Shown: positions 36,315 through 49,320, counted from the first letter of the stretch. The stretch: DNA of 64,000 bases from Paralithodes platypus (GCA_032716605.1 CM064573.1:7090543-7154542); one strand, 5' to 3'. The notes: generated by a model not told the origin, from the sequence alone. Numbers and translations: made by a program.

Positions 36315-36785
36315 TACCTCAACTTTATCCCTTAAAGCCCAAGGTATGTTTGTTTCCCCCGGGCAGCGCCAGGTACCTCAGCTAGTAATGTATGGGTTAA
36401 CGATGAAGCTAATGAGAGGGAGAGAGAGTGAGAGTGCGTGATTGAGGGTGTGAGCGAGATGAAAGAGTGAGAAATGGGAGATGGGGGGGGGGGGGATATG
36501 CCTATATCAGCTAGTCACGTCTTACCACTTCCGACTTTAAGGTTCTTTGACACATACACGCCCACATAAGGTATATAATATAACCCATTAACAAGGTTAT
36601 GGGTGTGTTACTTATTAGGTAATATACTGTATAGTAGACCTCATTACTATACACAATATACAGTACCGGTATATTAGTTAATTATAAGATCATGCACGGT
36701 TACACTGTATAAGATACCCTTTCAGTGTAATAAGTACGTAATAACAATGAGAATGATCACTAAACCACATATATCTAAACGTGAA
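36315..36785. other. no recognisable feature
   Basis: Sequence outside the right arm. It contains short GA and poly(G) runs near 36417-36495 and no coding signal. Confidence 0.5.
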
Positions 36786-36900
36786 CAAGCCCTTGCTAGG
36801 GTGTTGTTGTTCCCCAAGCTGCCTGGCCGAACAGCCCCAAGGCCCCAAGCAAGGCCAAGACCATAACCGAGCACCCCCAGAGAACCCTCCCTGCCGGCAA
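36786..36900 (-). mobile_element. Jockey-type element, 3' end fragment
   Basis: On the minus strand this ends GGGGCTGTTCGGCCAGG, CAGCTTGGGG then AACAACAAC. It matches the last 85 bases of the Jockey-like element that finishes at 47289, including its GLFGQAA C-terminus and (AAC)n tail. Further upstream (to about 37000) the similarity fades. It is a second, much shorter copy of the family. Confidence 0.75.
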
Positions 36901-39425
36901 CAATAAAGCCTGGGTGACCGAAGCCACTCCATGGCGGGGAGCTGAGGAGGGTGCGGAAACGCCCGGGAAACCAAAGCCCCACCCAGGGCCCTGTGCCCCT
37001 CAGCAATTATGAAGAGAAAGTTGAGGGGCAACGGAAAAATGTGATGCTTTGGCTTCCAATCTTGGTATATTGGGATGTCAATCCACGGAAGAGACGCCGT
37101 CACTTGAGATCTAGAAAATATATAAGTAAAAGGAACAGTCAGAGTAAGCTATGGGTATGGCAGAAATCGCTCAGTTCTCACTCTGATAAACCAGCCCATC
37201 ACCATCACTAGAGTGTTGCATTCAGTAGTGTGTGTGTGTGTGTGTGGATGAATGTTGCCTGCATTAGATACACATAGAGGAGAGTTGATGGGGTTTGTAG
37301 AAGAGGCTGGGATCATAGATAGAGATAAAGACGTGGGAAGTAAGAAGGCGAGCCCTGCTACTCAAGGGCTCGATTCTCAAACCTTACTCAAAATTAACAC
37401 CGACTTTTGACCGTAAGTTGTATCGAGTTCTACATTTAATTGATTGAAGAAGAACAAAAGTGTATATGCCACATATAATTAAATAAAAATCCGTTTATAG
37501 TATGTATGGTATTGAATAAATGGGATAAACTGATTGAAATGTTAAACGAAACAATCAATAACAGTCACAACACAATTCCAGCCAATTATTGCCTATAGTC
37601 CTTTCCTTTTATGATATAAAAGCCCGACTGTGTAAGCAATTTGGGAAACTAGGAGTAGATCGTAGAGGGCAAGTTGGTGTGTATTGCAATAATGGTGAAC
37701 ATATTATCCTGAATACTGTACGATATTGAATTTAATTACGGTATTATTATATTCAAATCACATTAAATATTGATAGTAGAAAGTAGTGCAATGACTCTAA
37801 GAGAAAAACACACGCAGAGAGAAAGAGAGAAGCACAAGATCACTACAGCTAAGATTCATGTAACCCACGTTGTGTATAGAAACTCACTTTGAGAATACAA
37901 TTATGCAGTATATTGTATTAGTAAATTCCTAATAAATATTTAATGTTGGCCATTATAAGCATGTGCAATGATGGTTTAACAATTATTTACAATGCATGAG
38001 AACAATCGTCGCTAATCACTAACTGCCAGCTAGAGAAGGATGGTGGGGGAGTTGGGGATAGTTTGGGGGTGGAAGGTGGGGGTAGACTTGGACCCGACTC
38101 TCCCCTTCCACCTGCCCAGGGTGGAGTAGGGGAAGGAAGGAGCCACCCCTGAGCAACTTTTAGTACGCGTGAGTGTACGTGTGATAAATTACCGGACACA
38201 TTTTACAGTCCAGATCAAAGGATCGTTAGGGAGAAATATGATTAATAGAACTATACAAGCAGGATGTTTTGTAATACATTATTATATATATAGACCCAGG
38301 CAGAGAGAGAGAGAGAGAGACGTATTATAAATGAACGATCACCATGACAACAAATATACATACAAAAATGCTTCAAAATTATATACAAACATTTAACTAC
38401 AAAACATAGCTATTCAATTGTAACAGTTGTGTTATCAAACATGTATTTAGTTTTTCGTCTATATACATTCAGATTTGATCCGAATATATAGCACACACCC
38501 AGAACAAATGACTATTATTGTAGCTTTACAGTTTTCAGATGTAATATGTGTGGGGCTGTGTGTATAGGCAATATAGTTCAGTCAGTTACACAACTAACAC
38601 CGTTGATGATTATATCCAATAGCTGTGCTGCAGTACACAACCCACATATAAAGTATATGACTAGTGAAGTCAGGCATTACCGTGGTTATAAATGTCTTCA
38701 AAATATATGTGTTATTTCCTAAAAGTCATTAATATGGTGTAATTTTATTCGTCAATATACCTTTCTTCTACTCTATTTCCTCCTTGTTTTACATACCCCT
38801 TCATTTAGCTTATCTACAAGTCAAACATTATCAAACAATCTGTTTCTATCGTCCTCGGTCATGCTATAATTATACATCTCTCACCTGGTATGTTCTGCAG
38901 CCGTTCTCTCTTCAACCCCATGACTATGTTTACTGTACAAATAGTTAAGCACACTAGCACTGACAAACGCACATAGTATCTCTCTCTCTCTCTGATAGTG
39001 TACAGAGAAATAGTGTGCAAGGAAATGCACTACCTCCAGAGACCCCTTTCTCTCCTTCATTTTTCCCACCATTCATTCCTGCCATAATTCAATTATTGGT
39101 TTTATGTCTCCTTCCCTCCTCCACAGCCAGTCTCAACTGTCAACAGCTTAAAGTGTAAACGTCAATCACTATTGTAAAGTGACAGCCTTTTTTTTTTGTT
39201 ATCCCCCACCATTATGATATCACCTAATATTACCACATCCATTAGTTGTATTATGATTATTACCGTCAACTTCACTCTGCAAGAAACTACTTTAAATATT
39301 GATTTGTATATATACTGTATACTAGAACGATGTTTATGATTATCATTTTCACAAACTCTACCAAACCCAAATACCCTGCTCAATCATGAATCCCTAACAT
39401 CCTCATTACCCACCACCAACACCTA
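36901..39425. other. no gene recognised
   Basis: AT-rich sequence with short (GT)n at 37231-37246, (GA)n at 38302-38320 and CT repeats at 38978-38992. Frames of 60-90 codons occur without family resemblance. Confidence 0.5.
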
Positions 39426-39429
39426 AATC

Positions 39430-39600
39430 CTCCTCCACCAATCATCAAATACTCCTCCAGCAATCATTAAATACTCGTCCGCCACCCCTCCCATCCTCCC
39501 CCACCAATCATTGGATACTCCTCCACCACCCCTCCCATCCTCCACCAATCATCAAATACTCCTCCACCACCCCCGGCCATCCAATACTCCTCCACCAGTA
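39430..39600. repeat. imperfect CTCCACCAATCATC repeat
   Basis: Alternating CCACCAATCATCAAATACTC and CCACCCCTCCCATCC blocks repeated three to five times with substitutions. It is pyrimidine-rich and not coding. Confidence 0.75.
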
Positions 39601-40627
39601 CTTCAGGAACCCATCATCTCCCACGGACCATCCACCACCACCACTGTCAATCCATTACCTGCCATCATCCTCTTTTTTCTTATTCGTATTATATTTTATT
39701 TATCGATGTTCTTCTGTGTTTCCTAATAACTATGTGTTTGCCCGTGGTATTGTATTTTTATATTACTCTCTCTGTTATGCATTTCTTTTTTATCATTCTT
39801 CTTATTGTCAACCTCTGCTTCAATAGTTTAATTTTCTCTTTCCAATTCGTGTATCGCTATTTCTTCTTTTAATATTAATACCTGATTGTCTTTCATCATA
39901 GTTTAAATCCAAGTATCGTGTTACTCCACTCAACTTCACCTTTATATTGTGTGTCTGTCTTTAATTTACATTGTATTTCCGGTTTTCCATTACATCTTTA
40001 ATAATATTATGTATTATTACATCTCAGTATGATCCCTCTATCCGTGTCTCTCTTTGTGTTTACTCATTCCTTCCACTAATTCTTGTTCGCCAACATATAT
40101 TCCTTTCCCTCCTCCTTGTACTAGTATTTCATATGTTCATAGTCATGGCCCTTATTACAGTACATCCCCAACATCCCCTTCCCCTTGTCCTGTCTGTCTG
40201 TCTGTTTATTCCTGCCAATACACTTTCCTCCTACCTTGTCTATTCTGCCATCTTGTTCTCCTCTCTATCCACCTCCTCCCCTCCTCCTCTTACTTCCTTT
40301 CAGTCCCAAACACTCTGCCCAAGACCCTTTCTGTACAATGACCAGGACAGCCGAGGAACCTGATTCACCAAATGTCTTACCACTGTGGGTGAAAGCCGCA
40401 CCAGAGTATTATTGACACACTTTTTTGTTTTTCATATTCTGGAAACTAAGGATAGATGAATCATCTGAAGGTAAAATGTACATAAATGCATTGCATCTAA
40501 AACACGTTTATATACAAACAAGAAAAACACTGTAATCCGGCATTTGTTGTGTTACATATACAGTATGTGTTGATATCCAGCTAACTATCCATCAATCTAG
40601 TAACAAATTGTATTCATATTATTTAGA
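39601..40627. other. pyrimidine-rich sequence without a gene
   Basis: T/C-biased plus strand with hydrophobic frames of up to 130 codons (39971-40363) in overlapping phases. They lack start context or any recognisable domain, so I do not call a gene. Confidence 0.5.
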
Positions 40628-40671
40628 TTGAGAGAGAGAGAGAGAGAGAGAAAGAGAGGGGGGGGGGGGGA
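40628..40671. repeat. (GA)n followed by poly(G)
   Basis: GA repeats ending in a G run of about a dozen bases. Confidence 0.95.
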
Positions 40672-40838
40672 TGGAGATGGAAGTATAGATCATGATCAAT
40701 TATATATTATATACTTTGTTCTGTCAAACATACTATTATTATTTACAAATTTACTCCCGTCAATGTATTTTTGTGAATTGTTGTACACACATTCGATTAT
40801 ATCATTATGGAGGAAACCTAACTAGCACACACACACAC

Positions 40839-42870
40839 TTTTTTTTTTTTTTTTTTTTTGAAAAAAATTCGTCCCTCCGCCACGACCATTTCAAAGTCCA
40901 AGTCTCTCACTCTTGTCCTCTGTAGCGGGGAGGACCTTGTACCCCTGAGACATAGGAGTGCAGACCTGAGAAGAGAGAAAGAGAGCCGGCATCTCATCCA
41001 AGTTATGACTTGGCTTCTATGCTGCGGCTTTTTCTCCGATATTTGTTCAGCTAATCTGGCATAGAAGACACTTGCAGAAGGTCCCATACCTCCCGACGAT
41101 GAGAAGACCAGAGGAGTAAAGCTTCCTTGATCCCTGTTCAAAATTCTTTCTTCATAAGCGCGTTTTTTCTCACTTTCGTTTCTCAAGTATGCCGCCTTGT
41201 GTCCTCGCTCACGATATGTTTGTGCTCTTGGGTTGAAGATTCTGATGTCGAAAAAAGCCTGTTGTCCCCTCGTCCAAAAACCTCGAGCACTTACATCCAC
41301 TCTTGCTTCATTTGAAGTATTTGCAGTATTGTGGGCCAAGCGCTGTCCGTCCATAGGCAGAAGTTCCGGTTCGATTCTGACATCATGGCAAACCTCGTCC
41401 AGCATTTGTGCAGTGATGTCTCGTACTTCATCATGCCGGATACAGATGAATCCTCCTTTCTTACAGGTCATACAGTGGTCTGGGTTGTTTATTTCACCGC
41501 ATGCACATTACAGCGGCAGGTTCGAAACTGGCCACCCATACCTCAAGGCTACGGCATCATTGAATTCTTGTTTATTTAAGCTGAAGCCTTTCTCCTATAT
41601 TGGTAATTATGTGAGCCAATTTGAAGCCCCCGTGTCTTGTGCCATCTCAACTCTCATTTTCAGTTCTTCCCTACATCTGGTCTTAATTTGTTCTAGGCTA
41701 TGTTTCTGTCTCTCTTCTCTGCTCTTTGTAATTTCCTGTCTTGCATTTCGTTGTTCCTCTTCGTCCACCTCATCATTTTCATTTTGCTCCCGTATTTTTT
41801 CTGTCAGAGACGTAGTAAGTTTAAGGGAATTTTGGTACTCATGTGGTGCCGCCTCCACTGGGTTTATGATCCCCATACCTCCGAACCTTGGCGGAAGAGC
41901 TAATAGATCTCTTAGCTCTTGCGTGACGCCTTCCATCTCTGTTTAGGCCGGTATGAATGTTCCTCTGATTGCTTCTTCCAGCGGTTGGAGCATCTGTCTA
42001 ATGCCAGGCACTGTTCTCATAAGAAAGGTCCATCTGTGCTTAACACCATATGTGAAGGCAGTATATGCAGCATGTGGTTCAGATTTCGCAATGTCTGCCA
42101 GGGTTTTCACTTCCTTTACCCACTCCGCTACCTTTTTTCGCACATAGTCTTTCTTGCATTCTTCTGTGCCTATTACTGCTCCCAAATGGCGTTGACCCTC
42201 CTTTGTAATCTTCACTCCTGGTCCCATCAAAAGTCCGCACCGCTTCTTCATACTTGTTTTCTTTCACTATTAGTACAGATTTACTAGCATTCGGATGGTA
42301 CCCAATGACTTCGCCTACCGATTGTACTCTCCGCCACCATTCTTTGAGATCCCCTATTTTTCCTGCACCTGTGAGGTCATCTGCATACGCCACTTGTTTC
42401 ACTCGGGTTACCTCATGTTTTATTTTCTGCTGCAAAATTGATAGTGCCAGTGCATACATTGCCATTGCCACTGGATCTCCTTGCGTTGTTCCTTCATTTG
42501 ATTTGAGAATTTTCATTTCTTCCTTCTTTGTGCTTCCAACTATATACAGGTTAGCTGGCTCCTTATAAGTATTTTCTATGTACTTTGCGATGCTCGGGCA
42601 TTTGATCTTGATGTTGTGAATAGCTGCCTCCCTATTAATGGTGTTAAGGCATTCGTTGCATCCACTAGCAGTACCGCTTCACAATCTTCCTCATGATACA
42701 CCTTCCCCATTACATGTATTGCTGCTTCTCCTCTGGCTTGCTGTCCTGCACATACTTGTAAGTTGCCCACTGCTCTTTGTACATCTTTTCCAAATACGGA
42801 CATGATTGCTTTTCCTATAATCCTTCTAAGAACTTCCCCAACGCCTACTTTAAGTTTGCAAATCCAATAT
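40839..42870 (-). mobile_element. retroelement with RT and nuclease-like C-terminal domain, 5'-truncated
   Basis: On the minus strand the copy starts within an RT domain near 42870 and ends in an A run of about 22 bases (T's at 40839-40860) next to a (CA)n tract. Such a poly(A) end implies target-primed retrotransposition. The coding region is broken into at least five frame segments. The family is one I recognise from uncharacterised proteins of cnidarians, fish and crustaceans; I cannot assign it to a clade with confidence. Confidence 0.8.
40845..42860 (-). pseudogene. RT plus nuclease-like protein, multiply frameshifted
   Basis: In order on the minus strand: LRRIIGKAIMSVFGKDVQ, then NLQVCAGQQARGEAAIHVMG and a catalytic-Asp motif VLLVDATNA (42576-42860); EGTTQGDPVAMAMYALALSI and YADDLTGAGKIGDLKEWW with the YADD pair (42079-42516); GQRHLGAVIGTEECKKDYVR and WTFLMRTVPGIRQMLQPLE (41943-42251); LPPRFGGMGIINP (41607-41936); and a C-terminal domain CKKGGFICIRHDEVRD, ARVDVSARGFW, AFFDIRIFNP, FTPLVFSSSGGMGP (40845-41580). 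The spaced acidic residues around ARVD...FFDIR could be a PD-(D/E)XK-type nuclease core, which is inference. The same protein order in all segments shows that a single ancestral ORF was split by about four frameshifts. Confidence 0.8.
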
Positions 42871-44330
42871 GTCTATCCCATTGTAAAAGCCATATATTGC
42901 TGTCAGCTACGCGAGCGAGCAACATTTTAAATATAGTTATACTCAATAGCGTTATTGCAATTATTGACACATAGTTATTATTGGGTTAATGGAATAAATA
43001 GCCATTCGTTCAGTATTGATATTTAAAAGTTTAGTTTCAAAACTATTATGGTTTAGAGCTTCACAATATGCACATTTAACGGTTATACTATTCATATACT
43101 GATGTATATCGAGGGTATATCAAGCATAGTGTATTCATAGGCTAGACCTAGACTTCAATCGTCTTAGGTTAAATTAGACTGAAATTAAACCGTCATATTA
43201 TACTGTAGAGTTAAAGGAATGAGTTTACTGTAGTTCTAATGGACTACCATAATATGTACTTGTATACCAATGGTTTGGATAGAAAGTTACATTAGTAGAA
43301 AATTAACTTAATTTACAGTCATAGCTGATCTCGTATCAATAATCTATATATTGAAACTCTTCAGCATAACATATAACAACTCAAACCAGGTATAAACTCC
43401 AGCAGACAATATACACGGATATGAAAACAGTACAATTAATTAATAATTATAAATAGATAGAACAATAGAAGGCTAATAATATATAATAAATAATACGTAA
43501 TTACGTAGAGTAAGCTTTGGTAGACGTGATATTATTTGGAAATAAGTCAGCTGATTTTATTTGTTTCTTTTCATAGATCTAAGTTTTCTCAATTATATGT
43601 TGTCCTGTATAAAGGTTTAGCTTTCAAAGCTAATGTCAACTTTATTAAAAGCTACTTATTTATTTTGAAATAATTGGATTTAACCCCCAATTTGCATAAT
43701 TTAAAGTTCCTTTACAAAGCGACACCAGCAATGGTTTCCCTTATAACGTAATTGTTGCCATTAATGGCACTGAAGTGGCCGTGGTCTCCAGTCTGTGCTC
43801 GTTAGTGGTAATTGGTCTGAGGTACAAGTGATCATTAACAGATAATTAATGTTTTAATATCAGATGGGTTATATGAAAAAGGCTAAACATAGTCTACATT
43901 TTCAGTCTTCCCTTTCACTCCAATTGTTGTTGAGGTGTTAATACTTAGCTTAGTACGGATTTCTTTAAATGTATTGGTTGATAAAACATTAAACAATATT
44001 AATGCACTTTATTAGTATGTTTTGTCAAACTCTACACATTATCTTAAAATAGTCTTTTTCGGAATTAGTGCATTAATTTGTGAAGAAACCAGATTTGCTT
44101 AGTTTTTTCTATTATTGTGTGGTTTGCTTGATTACTTTAAGACTGTGTTGAAAAGTGTTTTTAGACTGTATTGCAAGTGTTGTTTGACGTTTATAAGTCA
44201 GTTTATGTAACCTTCATCAGTATTCCGAGGGTGGTGGTTGGGTGAGTGAGACGGTCAGGCAGGACATTATAACACCTGTTGGTATCAAGGGAGAATATTC
44301 AGTAGGTGCTCATTTGCATGTGAGTGGACA
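42871..44330. other. no gene recognised
   Basis: About 1.5 kb of AT-rich DNA with no repeats, coding bias or RNA signals that I can see. Confidence 0.6.
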
Positions 44331-44343
44331 AACTGTTTGACAC
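44331..44343. repeat. target-site duplication, 5' copy (AACTGTTTGACAC)
   Basis: Thirteen bases identical to 47290-47302, directly before the first element base. It fixes the 5' truncation point of the Jockey-like copy. Confidence 0.92.
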
Positions 44344-47272
44344 CCTGGTACACAATGAAATATCATACATAGTAACCAGTGTACAAACCAAATCCATCCT
44401 CCCCCCAAATGATAACACAACAGAAATACAATCAATTAAAATACGCACTGGCAACAAATCCAACATAACCATCATAAACACATACATCCCTCCCCAAACA
44501 TCCCCTACAGTACCAAATGAATACAGACCACACTTACAACACATCACAAACACCCCACACATCATCCTGGGTGGTGACTTCAATGCCAAGACGTCGGCCT
44601 GGTTTGTCGACAACCCCGACACAGACAGAGGGCTGGTACTACAAAACCAAACAGATAACCTCATCATCCTTAACGACATCCATCAACATACCCATATTCC
44701 TCACCAAGCCCTCTATAACGCATCATCTCCAGACATCACCTTTTGCTCCCCAGAACTCGCCCCCACAACATCATGGAGGGTGGTCAGAACCTTAGGCTCT
44801 GACCACCTCCCGATCATTATCACCACCAAAACCAGACTCACCCCAGCTAGCCACAAACACACATACACCAATTATAAAAGAGCTAACTGGGAAGCATTTA
44901 CAAATGAGACAGAACAACACTTCACAACTCTAAACAGTACACCCATCACTAACATCAACAATGCTGTACACATACTCAATAAAACTATCCAAAATGCTGA
45001 CAAGAAACACATTCCAAGAGGTAACAGAAAAAGACACAACCCCAACTTCACACCAGAAATTCAAAACCTCATCAGACAACGCGACACACTGAAACACTCC
45101 CCAGCACCCCACACACAAGACATCACACAACAAATTCAAGCACTCAACACCCAAACTAACAACAAAATACAAGAACAACAAAAACTAAATTGGAATAACT
45201 TCCTACAAACACTTGATCACAAAACAAACCCCAAAAAACTCTACAAAACACTAAACAGCATCACACTTTCCAACAGCAACACAACACAATCACATGCTGC
45301 AATCACAACAACAGACTCTACTCCTTCATGTAAACAACAAGCAAACACTCTCATCAATCACTTCTCACATGTCAGCCACCTAAAACCTCACAAAGACGAC
45401 CGACGTGTCATCCGACGTAAGAGACAATTCCCCACAGACCCTGACTATACACCCTTCACCAATCACCAGACAAAGCATATCATCAACAATCTCAAGCACT
45501 CACCCGCCTGTGGCCTAGACAACATAAGCAACATACACCTCAGACACCTGGGACCACAAGGCATACAAACACTCACTAATATATCAAACTACAGCTATTC
45601 ACACAACACAATACCAGACATTTGGAAGCATGGTATCATCATCACATTCCCCAAACCCAACAAAGACCCCACGCTACCCTCCTCGCACCGCCCCATCACA
45701 CTCCTTTGCTCCCCCTCCAAGTCATGGACGCCTAGTATTACAACTAATTACACCCGACCTACCCCTAGCTCCAACACAACATGGCTTTAGGCCACTGCAC
45801 TCCACAAACACTCTTCTCACAGACCTTACACAAAGAGCTTTCGACGGCATCAACTCAGCTAGACCACCACACAGATCACTATTAGCCACACTCGACATTA
45901 GTAAAGCCTTCGATGCCATCCCCCGCCACAACCTAACAAACAAAATCTACACACAAACATGCACAACAACACAAAAAGGTGGCTGGCCAACTTCCTAGCA
46001 GGCAGATGTGCACACGTATCTTTTGCCGGTCAGTCATCTAAAATCAGAAACTTTCCAAACGGAGTCCCACAAGGATCCGTCCTATCGCCCGCACTTTTCA
46101 ATCTGTACATGCACGATATAACTACACCCAATACTCCCCAAATAAACTTAGCCTCCTATGCAGATGACATAACACTCACATGCACACACCATGACCCAAG
46201 AAGAGCAACAGATCTCCTTCAACCCTATCTCAACACACTACATGGCTGGTGCACTTCATCTAGCTTAATCTAGCCCCAGCCAAATCCACCGCAACCCTGC
46301 TCACAAGCTGGACAGGTGAACACGAATACATCCCTCAACTCACCATAAACAACACACCCCTAACACATACACACATACCCAAAATCCTAGGAGTAACATA
46401 TGATACTCATATGACATTCAAACAGCACACCACAAACATTAAAAAGAAACTGACACCCAGACTTAACGCCCTCAGGTCACTTGCTCACACAAAATTTGGA
46501 CACAACAAAGAAACTACCACCACAGTATATAAACAATACATAAGATCAGTAATGGAATACGCAAGGCCAGCCTGGGCTTCTAACCTAGCTGAAACACATC
46601 ATAAGACCTTACAGACTATTCAAAACAAAGCCCTGAAGATCATTACAGGCTGTACAGCTACTGCACCCACAGATCATCTACATCAAGAAACCAAAATCCT
46701 CAAAGTCAAAGACCATCTGGACATGAGAGGCACTCAATTCCTGGCAGCAGCCTCCACGAACCAAGACCACCCACTAAACTACATGGCAAACACACCCACA
46801 GACACCAAGAAATATCAAAACAACACCCAGCACACGGTATCACACACAATTATTGTCCTCTCTCCCTCCCTGCCCACCCCGAACCAACTTCCAGAAGCAC
46901 ATCCATACTCATATCTCTCGCCAATCCATCCACTCACTCACAGACAACACGCAGCTGCATGCACGACCTCCCGAAATCCATCCTTCCGAATCCTCCCTCC
47001 CTCGCGAGGACAGAGTCCACCTGGCCAGGCTGAGATGCGGACACCATCCAGCTCTCCTGAGCTATCAGAAGAGACTGGATGACTCCGTTGTCGACGCCTG
47101 CCCGGGATGTAACACAGCACCCCATACCATTAAACACATCATCGAAGACTGCATTTCACACAACCACTTACGCCAACAACACAACCTACACTCAATGAGA
47201 GCTCTGTGGGAAAGCCCGATCGTGGCCATGGCCTTCCTCAGGGACTCGGGGCTGTTCGGCCAGGCAGCTTAG
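44344..47272 (+). pseudogene. Jockey-like ORF2: endonuclease + RT + C-terminal Cys-rich tail (frameshifted)
   Basis: The endonuclease part shows IINTYIPPQTSP, ILGGDFNAKTSAW, PDITFCSPEL and SDHLPIIIT; the first half of the domain is missing. The RT blocks are HRPITLLCSPSK (frame ends near 45720), QHGFRPLHSTN, LLATLDISKAFDAIPRHNL with the catalytic Asp, NGVPQGSVLSPALFNLYMHD and YADDITLT near 46158. The connecting region has VMEYARPAWASN and TIQNKALKIITG. A C-terminal segment RLRCGHHP...CPGCNTAPHTIKHIIEDC has a CCHC-like spacing, and the protein ends GLFGQAA at 47272. Frames change near 45720, 45960, 46270-46400 and 46850, so at least four indels separate the pieces. The longest open piece is 44344-45790. 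Confidence 0.9.
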
Positions 47273-47289
47273 GGAACAACAACAACAAC
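44344..47289 (+). mobile_element. Jockey-like non-LTR retrotransposon, 5'-truncated, with 13-bp TSD
   Basis: The element is bounded by AACTGTTTGACAC at 44331-44343 and 47290-47302. It starts inside the endonuclease domain and ends GGAACAACAACAAC, an (AAC)n tail. It is 2946 bp long. Base composition is strikingly A/C-rich on the coding strand (little G), unlike neighbouring DNA. A shorter 3' fragment of the same family lies at 36786-36900. The perfect TSD suggests a fairly recent insertion, yet the ORF is broken in several places, so it may have been copied from an already damaged source or be subject to sequence error. Confidence 0.92.
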
Positions 47290-47302
47290 AACTGTTTGAC
47301 AC
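47290..47302. repeat. target-site duplication, 3' copy
   Basis: AACTGTTTGACAC immediately after the (AAC)n tail. Confidence 0.92.
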
Positions 47303-47879
47303 ACACATTTTGCACCATGTTAAAACGTCACGCTATAAATGTTCTACCTATTGGATACATGTACACGCTGCGCTCATTATTGCACATACATACACGCACA
47401 AACATACTTTTCCAAAACGATCTCCCAACAGGTTTTATTCCCTTAACTTTTCTTGGGAAACTGCGGGCCACTTCTTCATTCATCTTGTTTACTGATTTTT
47501 ACTTTTATTCAGTTGTATTATATTTTTGTCTCGTTTAATTTCCTCCATACTTTTTTAAAGATTTACTGTATATATGCTCATAAAATAAATTGGTATATTT
47601 TTCTACCTGCTTCCTTTGGGTTCCCTCTCCTGCTACCAGTCCACTCTCACGTATCCAACCAATCTCCCTTAATTTCATTCCACCTCACCATCCTGCAGTT
47701 CAATGCAGTTTTTCGACGCTCATCCCCATGGCCTCCCAATCCCTCTCTGTAATGGTGGACATCAGAGGTGGAGTCGACCAGTGTCGCTTATGCCACGTGA
47801 ATCTTAGCTCTGATCAGCATAATCTACCTTATGACACTGGTTACAAAATACATCACATCCACCACCATTCCAACAGAAC
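47303..47879. other. no gene recognised
   Basis: T-rich plus strand with short frames (47206-47752) in overlapping phases, none with family resemblance. Confidence 0.5.
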
Positions 47880-48062
47880 GATAACACTCCACATACAGTA
47901 CAGTACAAATGCTTCTTACACTGCACACAATCGTCTAAAAATAGGTAGAACAAAATACTAAAGACGTCGCCGGTACATAAGGAGTTAATATATTATATGT
48001 GTAGTCCAGGTTGGTATCACAGCTGCATGACCAACCCTAAGTTTACATCATAGCTTAGGAAA
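47880..48062 (-). repeat. third copy of an interspersed repeat shared with both arms
   Basis: In reverse complement it matches about 8958-9120: AAACTTA...GGTTGGTC, CAGCTGTGATACCAACCTG, then TTAACYCCTTMTGTACCGGCGACG. The match covers the TTAA junction, part of the MITE candidate at 9043-9250, and about 80 bp of its flank. The repeat is therefore larger than the MITE, or the MITE is an internal part of it. Confidence 0.75.
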
Positions 48063-49299
48063 ATGTGTTTCGTCATTTTCAATATCATACATGTTTATAT
48101 GTGATAATGGAGGTCATGACACTAATACTACAGTGTTTATAGACAATTGTCCATGACAGAGGTATATCCTTTCTTGTGTACGTTTACTGTTTGTTTCCAA
48201 TTAATTGTCTTACTAAAATCAACTACATCGGATAATGAGCCTTCGTATTTTTCTATATAAGCCGTCGCCATTATACTGTACTCCTGCTACGGGTACACAT
48301 TGTTATTTATCTCGTTTATTAAAAGGGTTAAACGTGATTTAGAATATCCTTGGGCTCTAACAGACCTATCAAAATTAAATATATCCGTACAATGGTAGGA
48401 ATACAATAGGCTAGCTCAACAGATGTCCATAGGAAGGCATTTACTACCATATATTGTAGATCACTCAATAACTGTCAAAGTGATGCCATTGAACCGTTAC
48501 ATGTCTGTCTGTCTCCCAATGATGCTTTATTGGATTTCTGTTTTTGATGGTGAATAGTCTGTCACACACATCAATTATTACACAACAAATCGACTGGTTG
48601 GTGGTCATCGGTCACTAGGGTTGATTATTGTGCCTTGGTGTATAACTATGGCAGTAGTAATTTATATGATGATAATTAAATGTTGCCTTTAAGTCTCATC
48701 TAATTTGGGATTTACTTGATTTTACCATGTATAGTGATACAAACATCCTAGTAATTTCATCCAATGCATGAATATATTCCTTAAAGCGCTGAAAACATGC
48801 ACACAACTGGCATACATAAACAACACATGTTATATTCAGGAAAGTCAATTGTCTGATGTATAGTACGGTGTACTACTATTATATGATCAATAATACTCTG
48901 CTTATATAATGTTAATCATTATCATCAGATCGGTATATAGGCCTATTAGCTGGGTATGTTATGAAAGCATTGTATGTATTGACTTTCATTAAGTTTAAAC
49001 TTAGCTTCTCGTATAACATTTCTAATTTGACTAGGGCTGTTCTATGAATGTTTATTTGGTGGCTGTATCGTCACCGAAAGGGTTGTTTCTATTACAATAT
49101 AGTATGATGTGTGTATGTTAATGTTCTGGTCTGCCTGACACGTGTTCCTGAGTGTACATAGTTCATGGTCCAGGGTGAACATTGGTAGCATCAGGGAGGG
49201 TATTTTCCTACAGGTAAAATAATCTGCAGACCATGTTTCGTATTGTTGTGGATGTGTTATTCCGATATGATAGCCAGGGTCAATGAGTTACCATGTCAC
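48063..49299. other. no gene recognised
   Basis: AT-rich sequence without repeats or coding signal. Confidence 0.55.
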
Positions 49300-49303
49300 T
49301 TAA

Positions 49304-49320
49304 CCCGTGGAGCCCCAGCG
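49304..49320 (+). repeat. piggyBac left terminal inverted repeat
   Basis: CCCGTGGAGCCCCAGCG. It shares 13 of 17 positions with the inverted right end at 53021-53037; the CCCGT and AGCCCC blocks are identical. Confidence 0.92.

Noticed and set aside
39971..40363. Hydrophobic frame of 130 codons
   Set aside because: T/C-rich DNA gives hydrophobic frames in all phases; there is no start context or domain.
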